From NCBI RefSeq assembly GCF_024713975.1, contig NC_091116.1:2938463-3002462 (forward strand): a stretch of DNA of 64,000 nucleotides. The letters are read 5' to 3'. Every line of letters begins with the position of its first letter. Position 1 is the stretch's first letter. Positions 19,734 through 29,989 of this stretch are shown here, piece by piece. The notes under the pieces are model-generated. The model did not search any database. It saw only the letters and a program-made list of their open reading frames with translations, and was not told where the DNA came from. The translations under genes were made by a program, and so were the position numbers. This DNA is from Paralichthys olivaceus. Taxonomy: Eukaryota; Chordata; Actinopteri; Pleuronectiformes; Paralichthyidae.

Positions 19734-20920
19734 TGTTGTGATTATGTACTTTCCCTTGCGCGGGGTACGATTATGTACTTTCCTTCATGCGGGGCACCAT
19801 TAAATGGTGTGCTTTTGGGCATTCAATAAATGTGGCTATCAGAGAAATATTAAATATTAATATTAAAAATATTAATATTAAACTGATAAAGGATAAATCG
19901 GGGCACCACCCTTCAAAGGAAGGGAAAAGATAGCCAATTTAAGAAATAAGACTTACTCACTACAAATTTGGAACTCTGATTAATAATTAAATAAATAACT
20001 ATAACCAAAATTACCACATCAATAGCTAGCAAAGTTGAAGGATATGGAATTCTTGACAGTGTAGAGGTTGGCAAAATTCACACTTATGCAACATTAATGA
20101 AGATGGAGTTTTGAGACCATGTGGCTGAGATCACATGTATGTGTTAAGTTTGTGGAAATGAGTTTGTGAGGTGTTGGTGCCAGGTTAAAGAAAGTAGTTA
20201 GATGCATGCAAAGAAACTGATCAGTATAACAGAACTAACATTAACTTTCGAATAACATAGTACCAAATATCACAACAACACAATTCAAACTTATAAACAT
20301 CACATGAAATAGAAATAGGACTAAACAGTCCTTTGCTTAGCCTAGCGTAATAATAGAGCCCAGTTGCGTTACCCGTCCATGAAAAAGAGGGAAAGTTCCT
20401 TTTTGGATGTGCTGTTTGAAGTCGAGTGAAGTGGTCTTGTTGGTTTGTGGCTCCTGTTGTGCATCTGCTGGTCAGACCTTGTGTCGTGGCCAATTGTGCT
20501 GAAGTTCTTAGGCAGGCTCTCACGTCACTGCCTTTGGAAGGTTTTAGCAGTCTGCTCCAGGCAGGCCTGCTGGAAGTTGAGGAGCTTGTGTAGGGAGGAA
20601 GTCTCCCTGGCTGGGAGAGCAGGGCCAGAACCTACTCCACCAGGAGCGGTCAGCAGGGGAAGAGGCAGAACAGAGAAGAGAGCTAGGAAACTCGGCTTAT
20701 ATTGGCCTTGTGACCTCATGGGTCATGGGGCACACAGTGACCAATAGTGGTTGAGAGTTGTCTTCAGGAGCAGTTTTACCACCTATATGTGAAGATGAAG
20801 AACCCTGGGAGACTGAGTTCTGGAAGCTCTCCTTTGTCTCCAGAGCAAAGGAGACATGCGGTCAGGCTTTTGACTACACATGTAGGCCCAACTATGGTTC
20901 ACAGATACCAGGTCCCAACA
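19734..20920 (-). mobile_element. ERV2 LTR (copy A), 1187 bp
   Basis: Bounded by TGTTG...CAACA inverted ends. In minus orientation a CCAATATAAG (overlapping CCAAT and TATA-like boxes) lies near 20695-20705, as expected of a U3 promoter, followed by a long transcribed part. Two GATTATGTACTTTCC repeats sit at the 3' end (19738-19785). The copy B LTR (56686-57872) has exactly the same length, so the copies differ mostly by substitutions. Confidence 0.62.
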
Positions 20921-20952
20921 TGACATTATGGCTTCATTGAATGAAAATGTAT

Positions 20953-21171
20953 TTAACCTATCTCGATGTGCTTCTTCAGGTTGGACGGGGAGTTTTTGAA
21001 TGCCAATATTTCAGTCACTCTCTGTAGGCATAACAGGCACTTAATCTGGTAGGAAGAATCTTTCACTCCAACGTACGAAAATATTTCTTGAAAATACGGC
21101 CGGTGTAACGTTATCTTCATCACCACCACGGAGTTCACCAAGTTCGCCACTTTAGTCGAGATGCTCGTCAT
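20953..21171 (-). pseudogene. BED-finger fragment of a hAT-like transposase (copy A)
   Basis: A 72-codon minus-strand frame reads MTSISTKVANLV, then IFSYVGVKDSSYQIKCLLCL and PSNLKKHIE. The CxxC pair followed by SNLKKH resembles the N-terminal BED zinc finger of hAT/ZBED proteins, with the last His missing. It ends at TAA where a splice donor would be expected. In copy B (57905-58123) a 1-bp insertion near 58050 shifts the frame. It may be a domesticated gene exon or a transposon relic. Confidence 0.5.
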
Positions 21172-21365
21172 CTGCTACTGGAGCATGAACGTAAGCAGCA
21201 GAGCCGGCAGCAAGTGCTTCCATGATGGCATCAATAATGTGACATGTCCGTGTAGTAAAATTTCTGTTCATTACACTGTGTCACATATGAATGTCACTAT
21301 GTACCTTTAATCTGCACTGCAAACTGAGGAGTGATTATAACATAAATTATAAATAGGATGTCCAT
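21172..21365 (-). pseudogene. Truncated exon 1 of the coiled-coil gene (copy A)
   Basis: The start ATGGACATCCT at 21365 and its 5' flank match the coiled-coil gene start at 60969 in copy B. The donor and everything downstream are gone: the sequence jumps to ATAATTTATGTTATAATC, shared with B at about 58300. The short fusion frame MDILFIIYVIITPQFAVQ ends at 21297. Between 21172 and 21296 there is no gene. Confidence 0.75.
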
Positions 21366-22998
21366 TTTGGTAAAGGGGGATTTGTAGTTATGAGAGCAGT
21401 GTCTTCTTGATGAATTTTTACTGAACAAATCAGCGGTTGTCTCCGTAGGCAGGATTGTTGTCTTCACTAATGAGGACTGTGGTCTTCTCAGTTGACGGTC
21501 TGTTATTTTCACAAGCTAATAACTTGAAGCAAGGGAACTTGTTATTTATGTTTGGTAGTTCAGAGGACCAAAGAAATATCCTTTAATGTCTAGAGTTTTT
21601 GGTTCTTTGATTGGATTTGATAAGGATTTGCAGGCCAGCAATCCCTTTGATTGTTGCCCCCACATCAATCATCAAAGAAGATTTTAAGAAGCAACCGTTT
21701 CCATGGCAATTTTTATAACTGCACAACATGGCGGCCCCTGGGGGTTTATCAGGTTGACTTCTATATGATGCACATCACTGCGGAGCATACACAAATCCTG
21801 AGCTAGGCGGCTACTATACACATGTTGCACTGATAGCTACAGTGATCCCTGTCTGAGACTGAGGTTAGTCTCTAGACCAAATGAAGAAAATCAATCAAGG
21901 ATTTCACATCCATTAGATAATGTGTGATATGCTTGAGGGAATAAATGAAATATGCTATGAAGTGTTAAATTAAGTATGTAGATATGTACATAAGCATCAA
22001 CAAAATATAAGTCTATGTGTCAGTAAGTACATAGTGTGAAATCTTAACAGCACAAGCATTATAAAATAAATGTAGTAGGATGAAAATAAAATAATGAAAA
22101 TGGAAAACACTGTAGAGCAGCTGTAGTCAACTACTTTACCATCACCGGAAAGTGGGTACATTTTTGCAAACTAATTTTTGCATTGTGTGTCACTGACAGC
22201 ATGGGGAATTGTGCATTTCTGTAGCATGATTGGATTCGTGTTTGTAAAAAATGTGTGTGTGTGTTTGTGTGTCAGGAAAGTGTGGACCTTGATGCTGGCT
22301 GGTTTCTAAAACTGATGCAAAATAATTGAGAGGATGTATATTTACATGTTGATCTATGTGATTTTAGTGTGTGAGAGCTATTGATGCACAACACAGGCAC
22401 TGACATTCTGTGATTAAGCATTGTATTGTTGTGTGTTGTTCATGTGTTCAATGTGATTTGACACTGCAAATAAAGGTTTTATATTTTAATTTCATTCATA
22501 GATTCATGGCTATTGAGCAGTGCTTTGTGAGTGTTGGTCGAATACTGTCACTGGCATAAAATATTAATGAAAATGCATATTATTAATATTTGTATGTGTG
22601 TATATTAAATCAATACAATTGTCAATGCTTCTGCATATGTGTTTGACTGTTTCCATTTAACTTAATTTACTATGTTCCACTTAATACTGGGCTAAAAGGA
22701 TTTGTTTATGTAATATTTATGTCTTTGTTATTCACATTAGTCATCCAATCATTACTGATTTGATGATATAGAGCTCAATCTGAATGCAGACAATTATTTC
22801 TTCAATGCAAAATATATTTTAAAAATCTTGCCTCCATTTGTTTACATATGATAATGAACAAAAATAATAACCAATAGATTTGACACATCTCACACAATTC
22901 ATTGACCCTCAGCATCCAGCCCTTCATCAGCCGTGAGTGTGGCACATTATGTCATTCTTTGTTGTATATGGTCATCAATAATTTAATAATAATTTATC
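21366..22998. other. 5' flank of the lost coiled-coil gene; no coding sequence
   Basis: It corresponds to 60970-62602 in B with high identity. It holds possible promoter DNA on the minus strand: an inverted CCAAT in TTGATTGGATTTG (about 21605). It also has a GT tract (22250-22275) and AATAAA strings (for example about 22469). No exon was recognised. Confidence 0.5.
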
Positions 22999-23215
22999 TC
23001 AGACTCCCTCTCCGGAATCGAACCCTGAATCCCCGTTACCTGTGGTCATTGTAGGCACAAAAAGTACCATTGAAAGTTGATAGGGCAGACATTCGAATGA
23101 GACGTCGCCACCACGAGGGCCAGTGATCAGTTCGAGGTCATCTAGTGTCACCAAAGCAGCCGGGGCACCACGGGTCTGATAAATGCACACGTCCCCGAAG
23201 GTCAGCGCCCGTTGG
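22999..23215 (-). rRNA. 18S rRNA fragment (copy A), pseudogene
   Basis: The plus strand reads CTCCCTCTCCGGAATCGAAC, then GAAAGTTGATAGGGCAGAC, GAATGAGACGTCGCC, GTCACCAAAGC, GATAAATGCACACGTCCCC and AGGTCAGCGCCCGTTGG. This is the reverse complement of the 5' third of eukaryotic 18S rRNA (roughly nt 190-430), with point changes and a small internal deletion in the variable helix. Only about 215 bp are present, so it is non-functional. Second copy at 62603-62819. Confidence 0.9.
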
Positions 23216-23746
23216 GGAAGCGGAGAGCGGGCGAGGAGTGGAGTTCGGTTGGGGGGGTGGAATTTTGTGGAAGTTATTTTGCAAAAGGGGTAAGAACTTG
23301 TACATCGCCTGGTACACCAGTGCTGACAGCTAGAAACATTTTGCTTAATTTTGCCTTTGTACACCAAAATAAAGATTAGACTCTCCTCTTCCCAACAGAT
23401 ATAAGCTTTCCACCCTAGCACAAACTGGCTGCTAGTAATCAGACATTTAGTGTGGTCCATTTCAGGCAGCTTTCGGAGCTGGGTCAGAAGTCAAACTTCT
23501 TTCACTTACAATGTTTGAACACTGCTGCTAATGTGTTTAAACATGTTTAGGCATGTGCAGGAATGTGTTTGATTAGTTGTAACTTCATAAAAAAGGACTT
23601 TTTGGCAAGTAATTACACATCGTCACAACCTCACTCAGTCTGGGAATCATCATCACTGGTGGTGCACTTCTCAGCTTGAATAAATTATCTGTTAATGTCA
23701 GACAGGGCTCTCAATACAGCAAAACAATTCTTTACAAACTACTTTT
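23216..23746. other. Non-coding flank to the duplication edge
   Basis: A G-rich patch follows the rRNA fragment, then AT-rich sequence. No gene. The match to copy B ends after TACAAACTACTTTT at 23746. Confidence 0.6.
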
Positions 23747-24030
23747 AATTCTTACATGTAATAGGTTAAGTTATTTCTGTGTTTCCCTCTTCCTTGTTTG
23801 GGGAGAATTTCGTTATATGCTGCAAGACTCAGCTCAAGTTATTGTGACATGGCCTAATGCTGCTCTCTTGCACGCTGAGACATCGGTGATTGCAATTGAC
23901 CATGCACGTGCCAGTTGGAATGGCAGTAAGCCAGTTTTCAGACTATATTGTTGAGGGAAGGCTTCTAAGTCAGGCAAATTTATATTGCCAAATTACAATT
24001 TGTAATAATGTGTTATCTTTGCTTTTGTAG

Positions 24031-24223
24031 TGTTGATGCAGCAAAAGAGGATGGGTCACTTGGAAGGCTCGTAAATGACAACCATATGAATCCCAATGCC
24101 AAGATGAAGTACTTGACAGTGGAAGGGAAGCCCCATCTGTGTTTGTTTGCAAAACGTGACATAAGTCCAGGAGAGGAGATCACCTATAATTATGGTGAAT
24201 CAGACTGGCCGTGGAAATGCAAG
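24031..24223 (+). pseudogene. KMT5A-like SET-domain exon (truncated gene)
   Basis: SET domains transfer methyl groups from S-adenosylmethionine to lysines; KMT5A acts on histone H4 K20. Acceptor TTTGCTTTTGTAG and donor AAG|GTGGTC bound an exon reading VDAAKEDGSLGRLVND, then HLCLFAKRDISPGEEITYNYG. These are the two closing SET motifs, the asparagine-containing knot strand (here RLVNDNH, where KMT5A has RLINHS) and EEITYNYG. The exon phase matches the Cys-Val-Asp junction. No exon with the earlier SET half was found upstream, where the duplicated block intervenes within 280 bp. So the gene is 5'-truncated here, and its last exon is split by a transposon. Confidence 0.75.
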
Positions 24224-24489
24224 GTGGTCAAAATGATTCTTTGTATAACTGATAGTTCTCATAAAGGACATGCTCTTACCATACAAAAATTCACATACAT
24301 AAACATATAGTCCATCTTGCTTTGTCGTTAACATAATTTATACTGCATTAAATACAGTAATTCAAATTCATTTAGATTTAGTGAAATACATCTACACTGC
24401 CACATGCACACATGAAAGATATTGACTATATTAGAACATTTATTTTTACTTGATTTCATCAGTCTGATATCTGTCATTAATATCTCCAG
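24224..24489. other. Intron of the KMT5A-like gene
   Basis: Non-coding, ending in a pyrimidine-containing acceptor TATCTCCAG at 24489. No other feature. Confidence 0.55.
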
Positions 24490-25685
24490 ACAACTAAAGA
24501 AACACCTATGGAGGGGCAACAGGATGAAGTATCATCCATATCGGAGCCCTCTACAGGTACACTGTAACAAATTACTGTAAAAATACTGGATATTTTGCAC
24601 AGTAGTGTACTGTTTTCCATTAATACAGTTGAATACTGTAAATTCTGATGTTTTTGAGGAACAAAATATTAACAGCAAGCTACTGTAAAATCTTACAGTA
24701 AAAAGCAGTATTTATTTATTTTTTACAGAAAACTACCTGTAATCCTACAGTATAGTACAGTATTTATTTATTTTTCAGTTTCACTTTAAATCAGACTTGA
24801 TCTTCGGTCCGTTTAATAGTTCATCTGAGCAAAATAAAACATTAAATGAAATTAAAAATAGGCCTACACATCAGTCTGTTTATTTGAGATTGAGGACACA
24901 ATAACAAGAAGATGAAAAATTACTTTTCATCCGGACTCTTATACTGAAAGCACCAAACTGGATGGAGCACAAGAGGCATCACCTGCTGTTTTCCACACCG
25001 TTCTCTCGTCAACTGCGCAGAGCACCCTCATCCATCCTGTCTCCGTGGCTTTCTTAAGAAGGTAAATATGATCTTGCAAATGTCAGCATAATGCTGATGT
25101 GATTTTGTGTTGGATTAACATTTTATTGACTGTTTTTTACCGAAAAGATTGGGTCAAAAGTACGTGCCACACCCTAGCATACGTAACTCATTTAGCAACT
25201 ATGTGGACAAAAGTTTAGCTTTCTGTTGAAGCACATTGCTTAACTTAGCATTAGTTGGCTTGGGCATTTGATTTGTAGTCAGATCTAATTAAGGTGGGCT
25301 ACAAGGTTCTATTTTACAATTTGTTGTTTTACTTTTTCAAGTTTATAGGGAGAAGCTTGTTATGCAGGTTGATGCAAAAAGCTAAAAAGTAGCTTCAAAT
25401 ATGCACTAATGTGATATACAGCAGCTAAAGGTTAGTTGACTAGTTAAAGATTTTTTTGCTGTGAAGGCCTGTAGTTAAAACATGATTATTTGCAACATAT
25501 GTGGTAAAACCTGCAGGAATACATTTGCACATGTCAGGCACATGCAAACTCATAGTTGTTTCTTAATATATATATGCCCACTACTGTGTCAGTCAAGCAG
25601 AGCTCCTTGATCACTACCCACCGCCTGAGTATCAGTTTGGGGTATGTCTTTGCTAACTCTTCATCATTCTGTCCCAACATTTTAG

Positions 25686-26878
25686 ATTCATGTCATCCAT
25701 TGGTGATGAAATAAAGGTCATCATCCATAAGACTTTGCCCAATTTGTCTGAGGATACTCAAAAACAGATCATCACAGCACTTGAAATCTCGGGTGTGGAA
25801 TCAACAGAGGACCTCAAATACGTGCAGCAGGATGACCTCAAAGATCTCTTGCCTGTTATCCAGCAAAGGAAACTTCTGGAGGCATTCAAAATAGGTAAGT
25901 ATTATCAATATAGTGTTTTCATGTCCAGTTAAAGCTGCAGTACTTGGTCAAAAACAAGAAAGTTTACACTCAGCTGACATATGGAATGAACGCAGAATGA
26001 AGTAGTGATTTGGGCTGGCCACAGACTATACAGTTTTTATTATTTTACTCTAGCTTAACGTCTATTCAAAAAAATAAATGGAATTGCCATACAAATTCAC
26101 AATCTCCAGTGTTTATGATATGAGTTTGCATGCATATGTGGCAAATATTGTGAAATAGTGATAATAATAATATATTTTATTTCCATGTGTTGTAGAATCT
26201 ACTACAGTCACACTTGATCTACAAGTCTTGCCCGATGACTCAACACATACAAGTCTGACTTCGCTCTCTAGTCCATTGCCTTGCTCTTCATCTTCACTGT
26301 CCAGCATTTCATCTCTGTCAAGCTCTTCAGAACCTTCAACACCATGTACTTCGCACAGCCTAAGACAATCAGCCAACATATCCAGTAAGTTGCATAAAAC
26401 CTTTGACGTCCCATGGGATAAAATGCCAGAGGAAGTGCAGTCAGCCATTGCCAACAGCAAGAGACCTGCTCCTGACAAGCGACGCCAGATGATACGAATT
26501 CTTGTAATCCTGGATCATGAATGTTTTGTTTCTCATAAATAGTTTTAGATCATTCTCTCATAATTATGAGACACAGGGGTCATTATCATAAAAAGACATT
26601 TTCATTTTTTATTCAATTAATGTGATAGTGTTCCATATTAATGCAAAAATTATCTTTACTTACCATACCTAATATCTTATATACTTTTTCTATTATTACA
26701 TTTTAGGCGCCTCATTGGGATTAATCCTGAGAGGGGAAGAAAGACCAGCCAGAAGAAGGTGGTATCAAAGAAGACGGGGAAGCTGGTCCACAAAAAGGCA
26801 ACAACGGTGAATCCCCATGTGGCCACTCTACTAAAAAATTTGATGGACTTTGAGTGGGGCTTTATTAAGCCAGTATAG
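25686..26878 (+). CDS. SAM-like-domain protein encoded inside the transposon
   Basis: Unnamed protein. Exon 1 (25686-25894; acceptor CATTTTAG, donor ATAG|GTAAGTATT) starts MSSIGDEIKVIIHKTL. It contains a SAM-like helix bundle: SGVESTEDLKYVQQDDLKDL, then a QQRKLLEAFK end. Exon 2 (26196 to about 26505; acceptor TTGTAG) is Ser-rich, followed by MPEEVQSAIANSKRPAPDKR. Exon 3 (about 26706-26878; acceptor ACATTTTAG) is basic, reading NPERGRKTSQKKVVSKKTGK and ending FEWGFIKPV. The donor of exon 2 (CTT|GTAATC) is weak. Similar SAM-like modules occur in many uncharacterised fish proteins. No enzymatic motif seen. Coordinates are the genomic span of the exons. Confidence 0.5.
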
Positions 26879-27699
26879 TTCAGTCCCTCTGTCTCAGATG
26901 TCCAGGTTCACTTTTGGGCTTACCATTGTTGAGAGCCTGTTTGATATGTTATTGTTAACGGAATGTGTGAAATTAAGTTAGATTTTACTTAGTTTTCCTA
27001 GCTGCTATGCATTTGATGCAGTGACTTTAACCCAACTGTTGTCTTTGGGTGAAGGAGGAAGGAAAAAAACTAGCAGTAAGGTTAAATGAAGTTGAATTGG
27101 CTGATAATTTGTACTCATATGCTTTGCAAACAGTCAAACCAGACCTGGTCAATTTTGACCCGGGGAGGAAAGTACAAAGTTTAATGAATGTAATGTTAGC
27201 CATCACTTGTCATAGTTCAAGAAAAATTCTGACAACCAAGTAGTAATGGTGTTTTTATGGATTTTGTAGATACTGAAAATGTTCAGCTTTAATAAATGCT
27301 TAATGTTGTAAGGCCATCTCTTGTCTGAGCCATTTCTGTGGTAGCTATTTTAATTTATTATTATTATTATTATTATTTCAGGGGTTTTCATTTTTAAATG
27401 TACAACTTTTAAATCATTTGTTCATATCATTGTGAAGATCACATTGTACAAATTAACAGTAATAAGTTGTTAATGGAGAATACTGTAGGAACTGTAAAAT
27501 AACAGTATAATTGCAACCAAAGAGCTGACAGTATAATACTGTAATGTTTATTTTCCATACAGCACAGTACTGTAATATTTTTACAGTACTAAACTGTTGT
27601 TGTAGATCACAGTAGGTACACTGTAGAATAACAGTTTCAAGCTGGCAACTGTAGCTGCCAGTACTTTACTGTAATTTAACAGGAAATTTTGTTACAGTG
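26879..27699. other. 3' half of the transposon, non-coding
   Basis: Holds an AATAAA at about 27290, an (ATT)n tract (27354-27377) and the TACAGTA-rich subterminal repeats (27480-27699). A 64-codon frame at 27049-27243 has no recognised similarity. Confidence 0.5.
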
Positions 27700-27745
27700 T
27701 ACTCAAAAGGCATCAACAAGTCGGCGGCAAAAAACCGGCATCTAG

Positions 27746-28015
27746 GACTGCATCAACTGGTCTTGTCAAAAGCTTTAATCAGTTAAGTTAGATTTTCATG
27801 CATTATAAACAGGAGACGGAGGGGATCCCGGAGCTCCATGTCAGCTTTCCCCTCTCTGTCTGCAGTGGATGGGCCAGCAAGGATATATTCTGTATATATT
27901 TGACAGCACTTGCACATCAAACACATTGGCCATGAGAACTAAATCTACTTTCCCTACATGTATCTATCAACAGCCTCTGCCAGTACTGGTTGGGGTGAGT
28001 GGAGAAAAAAAATAT
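27746..28015. other. Downstream flank of the KMT5A-like gene
   Basis: No gene. AT-rich with a few TATATATT strings. Nothing recognised. Confidence 0.5.
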
Positions 28016-28500
28016 ATATAGGGGAACAAAAGGAAATAAAGGGGGGGTGGAGTCACAGTCTCTGGTCATGGGCTTGAATCCAGCCCGGGAATCTCCACGT
28101 GGATGTTGGCATGGTCTTCCAAGGGCGTGTTGGTCCCTCCGGGCACCCCTACCTCCCTCATGGTCCAACATGCCCAGTAGTAGTAGTGAACATGGCTCCA
28201 AAGGTGAGAGGTCCTCAGGTGAGAGTGCTGGTGGTTGCATGACCCTCCATGTTAGCCCTGCGACAAACCGGTGACCTCACTAGGTCCATCCCTCATCAGG
28301 ACCCGAGCCAGGATGGGCTCCAGAGAGCCGCACAGCATGGAAGGAGGGGAGGAGAAGACCCAAGGAATTAGAGACATGTAATAAGATACAATAAAATAAA
28401 CAAGGCAGAGAGAGAAGAGAGAAGGTGCTGGTTTCTGGTGCCTGATGGGTGATCCCCCAGCCGTCTAAGCCTATAGCAGCATAACTATGGATGACTATGG
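28016..28500 (+). repeat. SINE-like repeat, diverged
   Basis: A GGGCTTGAATCC B-box-like string (28071-28082) is followed by CCTCCGGGCACCCCTACCTCC and TGCGACAAACCGGTGACCTC. GCCAGGATGGGCTCCAGAGA comes after. This is the layout of the common tRNA-derived fish SINE with a conserved central domain. It ends in a fragment resembling the LINE 3' UTR (CCGTCTAAGCCTATAGCAGC, 28462-28481). Confidence 0.5.
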
Positions 28501-29003
28501 CTCATGACGTATCCACGCTTGTAAAGTCATTTTGAAAGAATTATTGGTAATGCTGGAAGTGTGTAAATCTCAGAATCACTTCCTAGTTAACTTTGAGCCT
28601 TTTACCACGATAACAATATACCTCTTCATGGCCCAACAACTCACACCTCGGGCAGGGTGGGGCTAAAAGCATGTGATTTAGACTTGAAGGGAACAGTCTT
28701 GATTCTATGAGCTTCTAAAATATACCGTGTAAACAGAATGCTGTGCTTGTGTTGCCTATTGATGAACAGTTCTGACTTGCAGTGCCTGCTCTCAATTTCA
28801 AGTCAATGTCATTGCCACAAATTTTTCAAAACATGAAAAGGCCCACTTTACTATCTTGTTATTACAAAAGTGATATTTCAAGAAAAAAGTTTTAAATGGT
28901 TTTCATTGTCTGTTACACAAATAAACCAATTCCAGAAGTACATGTTGACATTACATCTGCTCAACTTTCGAAATACAAAAAATTGGCTAAAAATAGTCTA
29001 TTG
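28501..29003. other. Non-coding, nothing recognised
   Basis: AT-rich, no splice-flanked ORF and no clear repeat. Confidence 0.45.
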
Positions 29004-29135
29004 CTGGGAATCGAACACAGGCCTTCTGCGCTAAACGTCCCTAACACCTTCCCATTCATTCTCTATGGTAGTGTTAAATCACTATGGAGGTAATGCCCGT
29101 CCCGGCGACTGAACATTATGGCGCTGTTTCAGCTT
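29004..29135 (-). repeat. Repeat R with tRNA-like B box
   Basis: The minus strand contains AGGCCTGTGTTCGATTCCC, a tRNA T-arm/B-box-like string. The shared motif CATTCTCTATGGTAGTGTTA and a GGCGCTGTTTCAGCTTCATC end follow on the plus strand. The same arrangement is at 30684-30850. Probably a tRNA-derived SINE or MITE family. Confidence 0.5.
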
Positions 29136-29173
29136 CATCTGTCTTTCTTACTTGACTTTTCCTTTAACTTCAG

Positions 29174-29250
29174 TGACTGAAGAACAACAAACTACAGCAG
29201 ATGTTGCTCTACAACTACTTTACACATGTGAGGTGTTTTATACAGCAAAG
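29174..29250 (+). pseudogene. Exon-like segment (TEEQQTTADVALQLL)
   Basis: Acceptor TTTAACTTCAG and strong donor AAAG|GTAAGAG enclose 77 nt open in one frame, ending LLYTCEVFYTAK. It is followed on the same strand by other exon-like segments. The gene is not recognised, and frame continuity to the next segment cannot be shown. Confidence 0.35.
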
Positions 29251-29671
29251 GTAAGAGACTGTTTGACTAAAGACCAGATAAATAACGGGCAGATGTATGT
29301 GTCACAGTGTCTCTTTGTTTTTTATATTAAATTACATCCATCTCTGTGATTTTCTGTTACTGTATTTGTACATGATTTTTGATGATATATAGGATATATT
29401 TCTTGGCTTAGACTAATAAACTCTAAAAAAAAAAAAAAGATTATATCTATCCATGTGAATGTGTACAAATAAAGTCTTTTGTTGTCTTGTTGTCTTAAGG
29501 CCTCAGCCCCCTCCACTGTCCCCAGCAAAGTGAAAGGACAGTCAAAAGTTTTATTTAACAATTTCTACACTGTGACCCATATGTGTTTTTCAGCATGTAA
29601 ATGGAATACAAAGTAAATAGAGGAAGTAAACAGTAGTATACTGGTTGTAACTGAACCATTGATCTTTTCAG
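29251..29671. other. Intron-like stretch
   Basis: Non-coding, with an A-run at 29427-29440 and an AATAAAG at about 29468. Ends in an acceptor-like CTTTTCAG. Confidence 0.45.
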
Positions 29672-29850
29672 GAATCTACATGCTGAGATCTCCTCTGCCC
29701 CTCATATACCTGAACAACCACACAGTAAGATGTTTCATACGGCTAATCTTGAGTATTATTGGGCCCCAAACCGCTCCTCCTTCAAGATGACCCTCATCCT
29801 GCTCATCATGAACAACCTGCTGCCCATCACCAGGTGGACGCCTCTCATCA
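29672..29850 (+). pseudogene. Cys-loop (5-HT3-like) receptor transmembrane fragment
   Basis: After an acceptor, 53 nt read GIYMLRSPLPLIYLNNHT to a GTAAG donor. Farther on, the strand reads SSFKMTLILLIMNNLLPITR and then WTPLI before a GTGAGTGTC donor (edge 29850). The pattern F-K-x-T-L, a gap, L-P, T-P-L-I resembles the second transmembrane segment and following loop of 5-HT3-type ligand-gated channels, with several residues missing. The remainder of the receptor is absent, so it is a pseudogene piece at best. Confidence 0.33.
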
Positions 29851-29989
29851 GTGAGTGTCCGACCCCTGTGATGCTGGAAAGAGAACATTTCTTGGTAGAA
29901 AGTAGTTCCACTGAAAAGTGTGTCAATTATTTGGTCAACGGGACAGTGTGACTTTAAAAGAAATTATTAATTTGTTTAATTTATTGTGA

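Larger units (their letters stand above)
156..23746. repeat. Segmental duplication, copy A
   Basis: This block aligns in the same orientation and order with 30783-63349. Shared landmarks include the LINE remnants, the ERV1 LTR (6368-6856 and 40903-41377), the hAT element with the same 8-bp target duplication, the 1187-bp ERV2 LTR and an 18S rRNA fragment. Copy A carries material missing from B (804-3295, about 5330-5729, about 11285-11680). It lacks the 6 kb L1, the second hAT/Tc1 and the coiled-coil gene of B. The left boundary is where the sequence leaves a CAGAAT-repeat element. The right boundary is 280 bp before a SET-domain exon. Confidence 0.93.
24560..27699 (+). mobile_element. 3.14 kb DNA transposon with TA target duplication
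   Basis: The termini CACTGTAACAAA and TTTGTTACAGTG are inverted and flanked by TA on both sides (24558-24559, 27700-27701). Both subterminal regions are crowded with ACAGTA/TACTGT motifs. The interior carries two clear exons and a third probable one for a SAM-like protein. No recognisable DDE transposase was seen, so it may be non-autonomous or encode a second ORF I could not identify. TIRs and target site would suit ISL2EU/PIF- or Tc1-like groups; this is uncertain. Confidence 0.72.
24490..27745 (+). pseudogene. KMT5A-like last exon, split by a DNA transposon
   Basis: Exon part 1 (24490-24559) reads TTKETPMEGQQDEVSSISEP and is in phase with the SET exon. It breaks at GGTA, where the element 24560-27699 begins. 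After the element and a repeated TA, the same frame resumes at 27702 with Gln-Lys-Ala-Ser-Thr-Ser-Arg-Arg and stops at TAG 27743-27745. The low-complexity Ser/Thr/Gln-rich tail resembles the C-terminal extensions of fish KMT5A-like proteins. Unless the element is spliced out, the mature product would be altered. Confidence 0.7.

Noticed and set aside
19734-20920. 3' LTR in plus orientation
   Set aside because: The primer-binding-site match and the CCAAT/TATA order support minus orientation; the plus reading has no polypurine tract before the left edge.
22999-23460. 153-codon minus-strand frame over the rRNA fragment
   Set aside because: The sequence is recognisable 18S rRNA; the open frame is incidental, as is the equivalent at 62603-62971.
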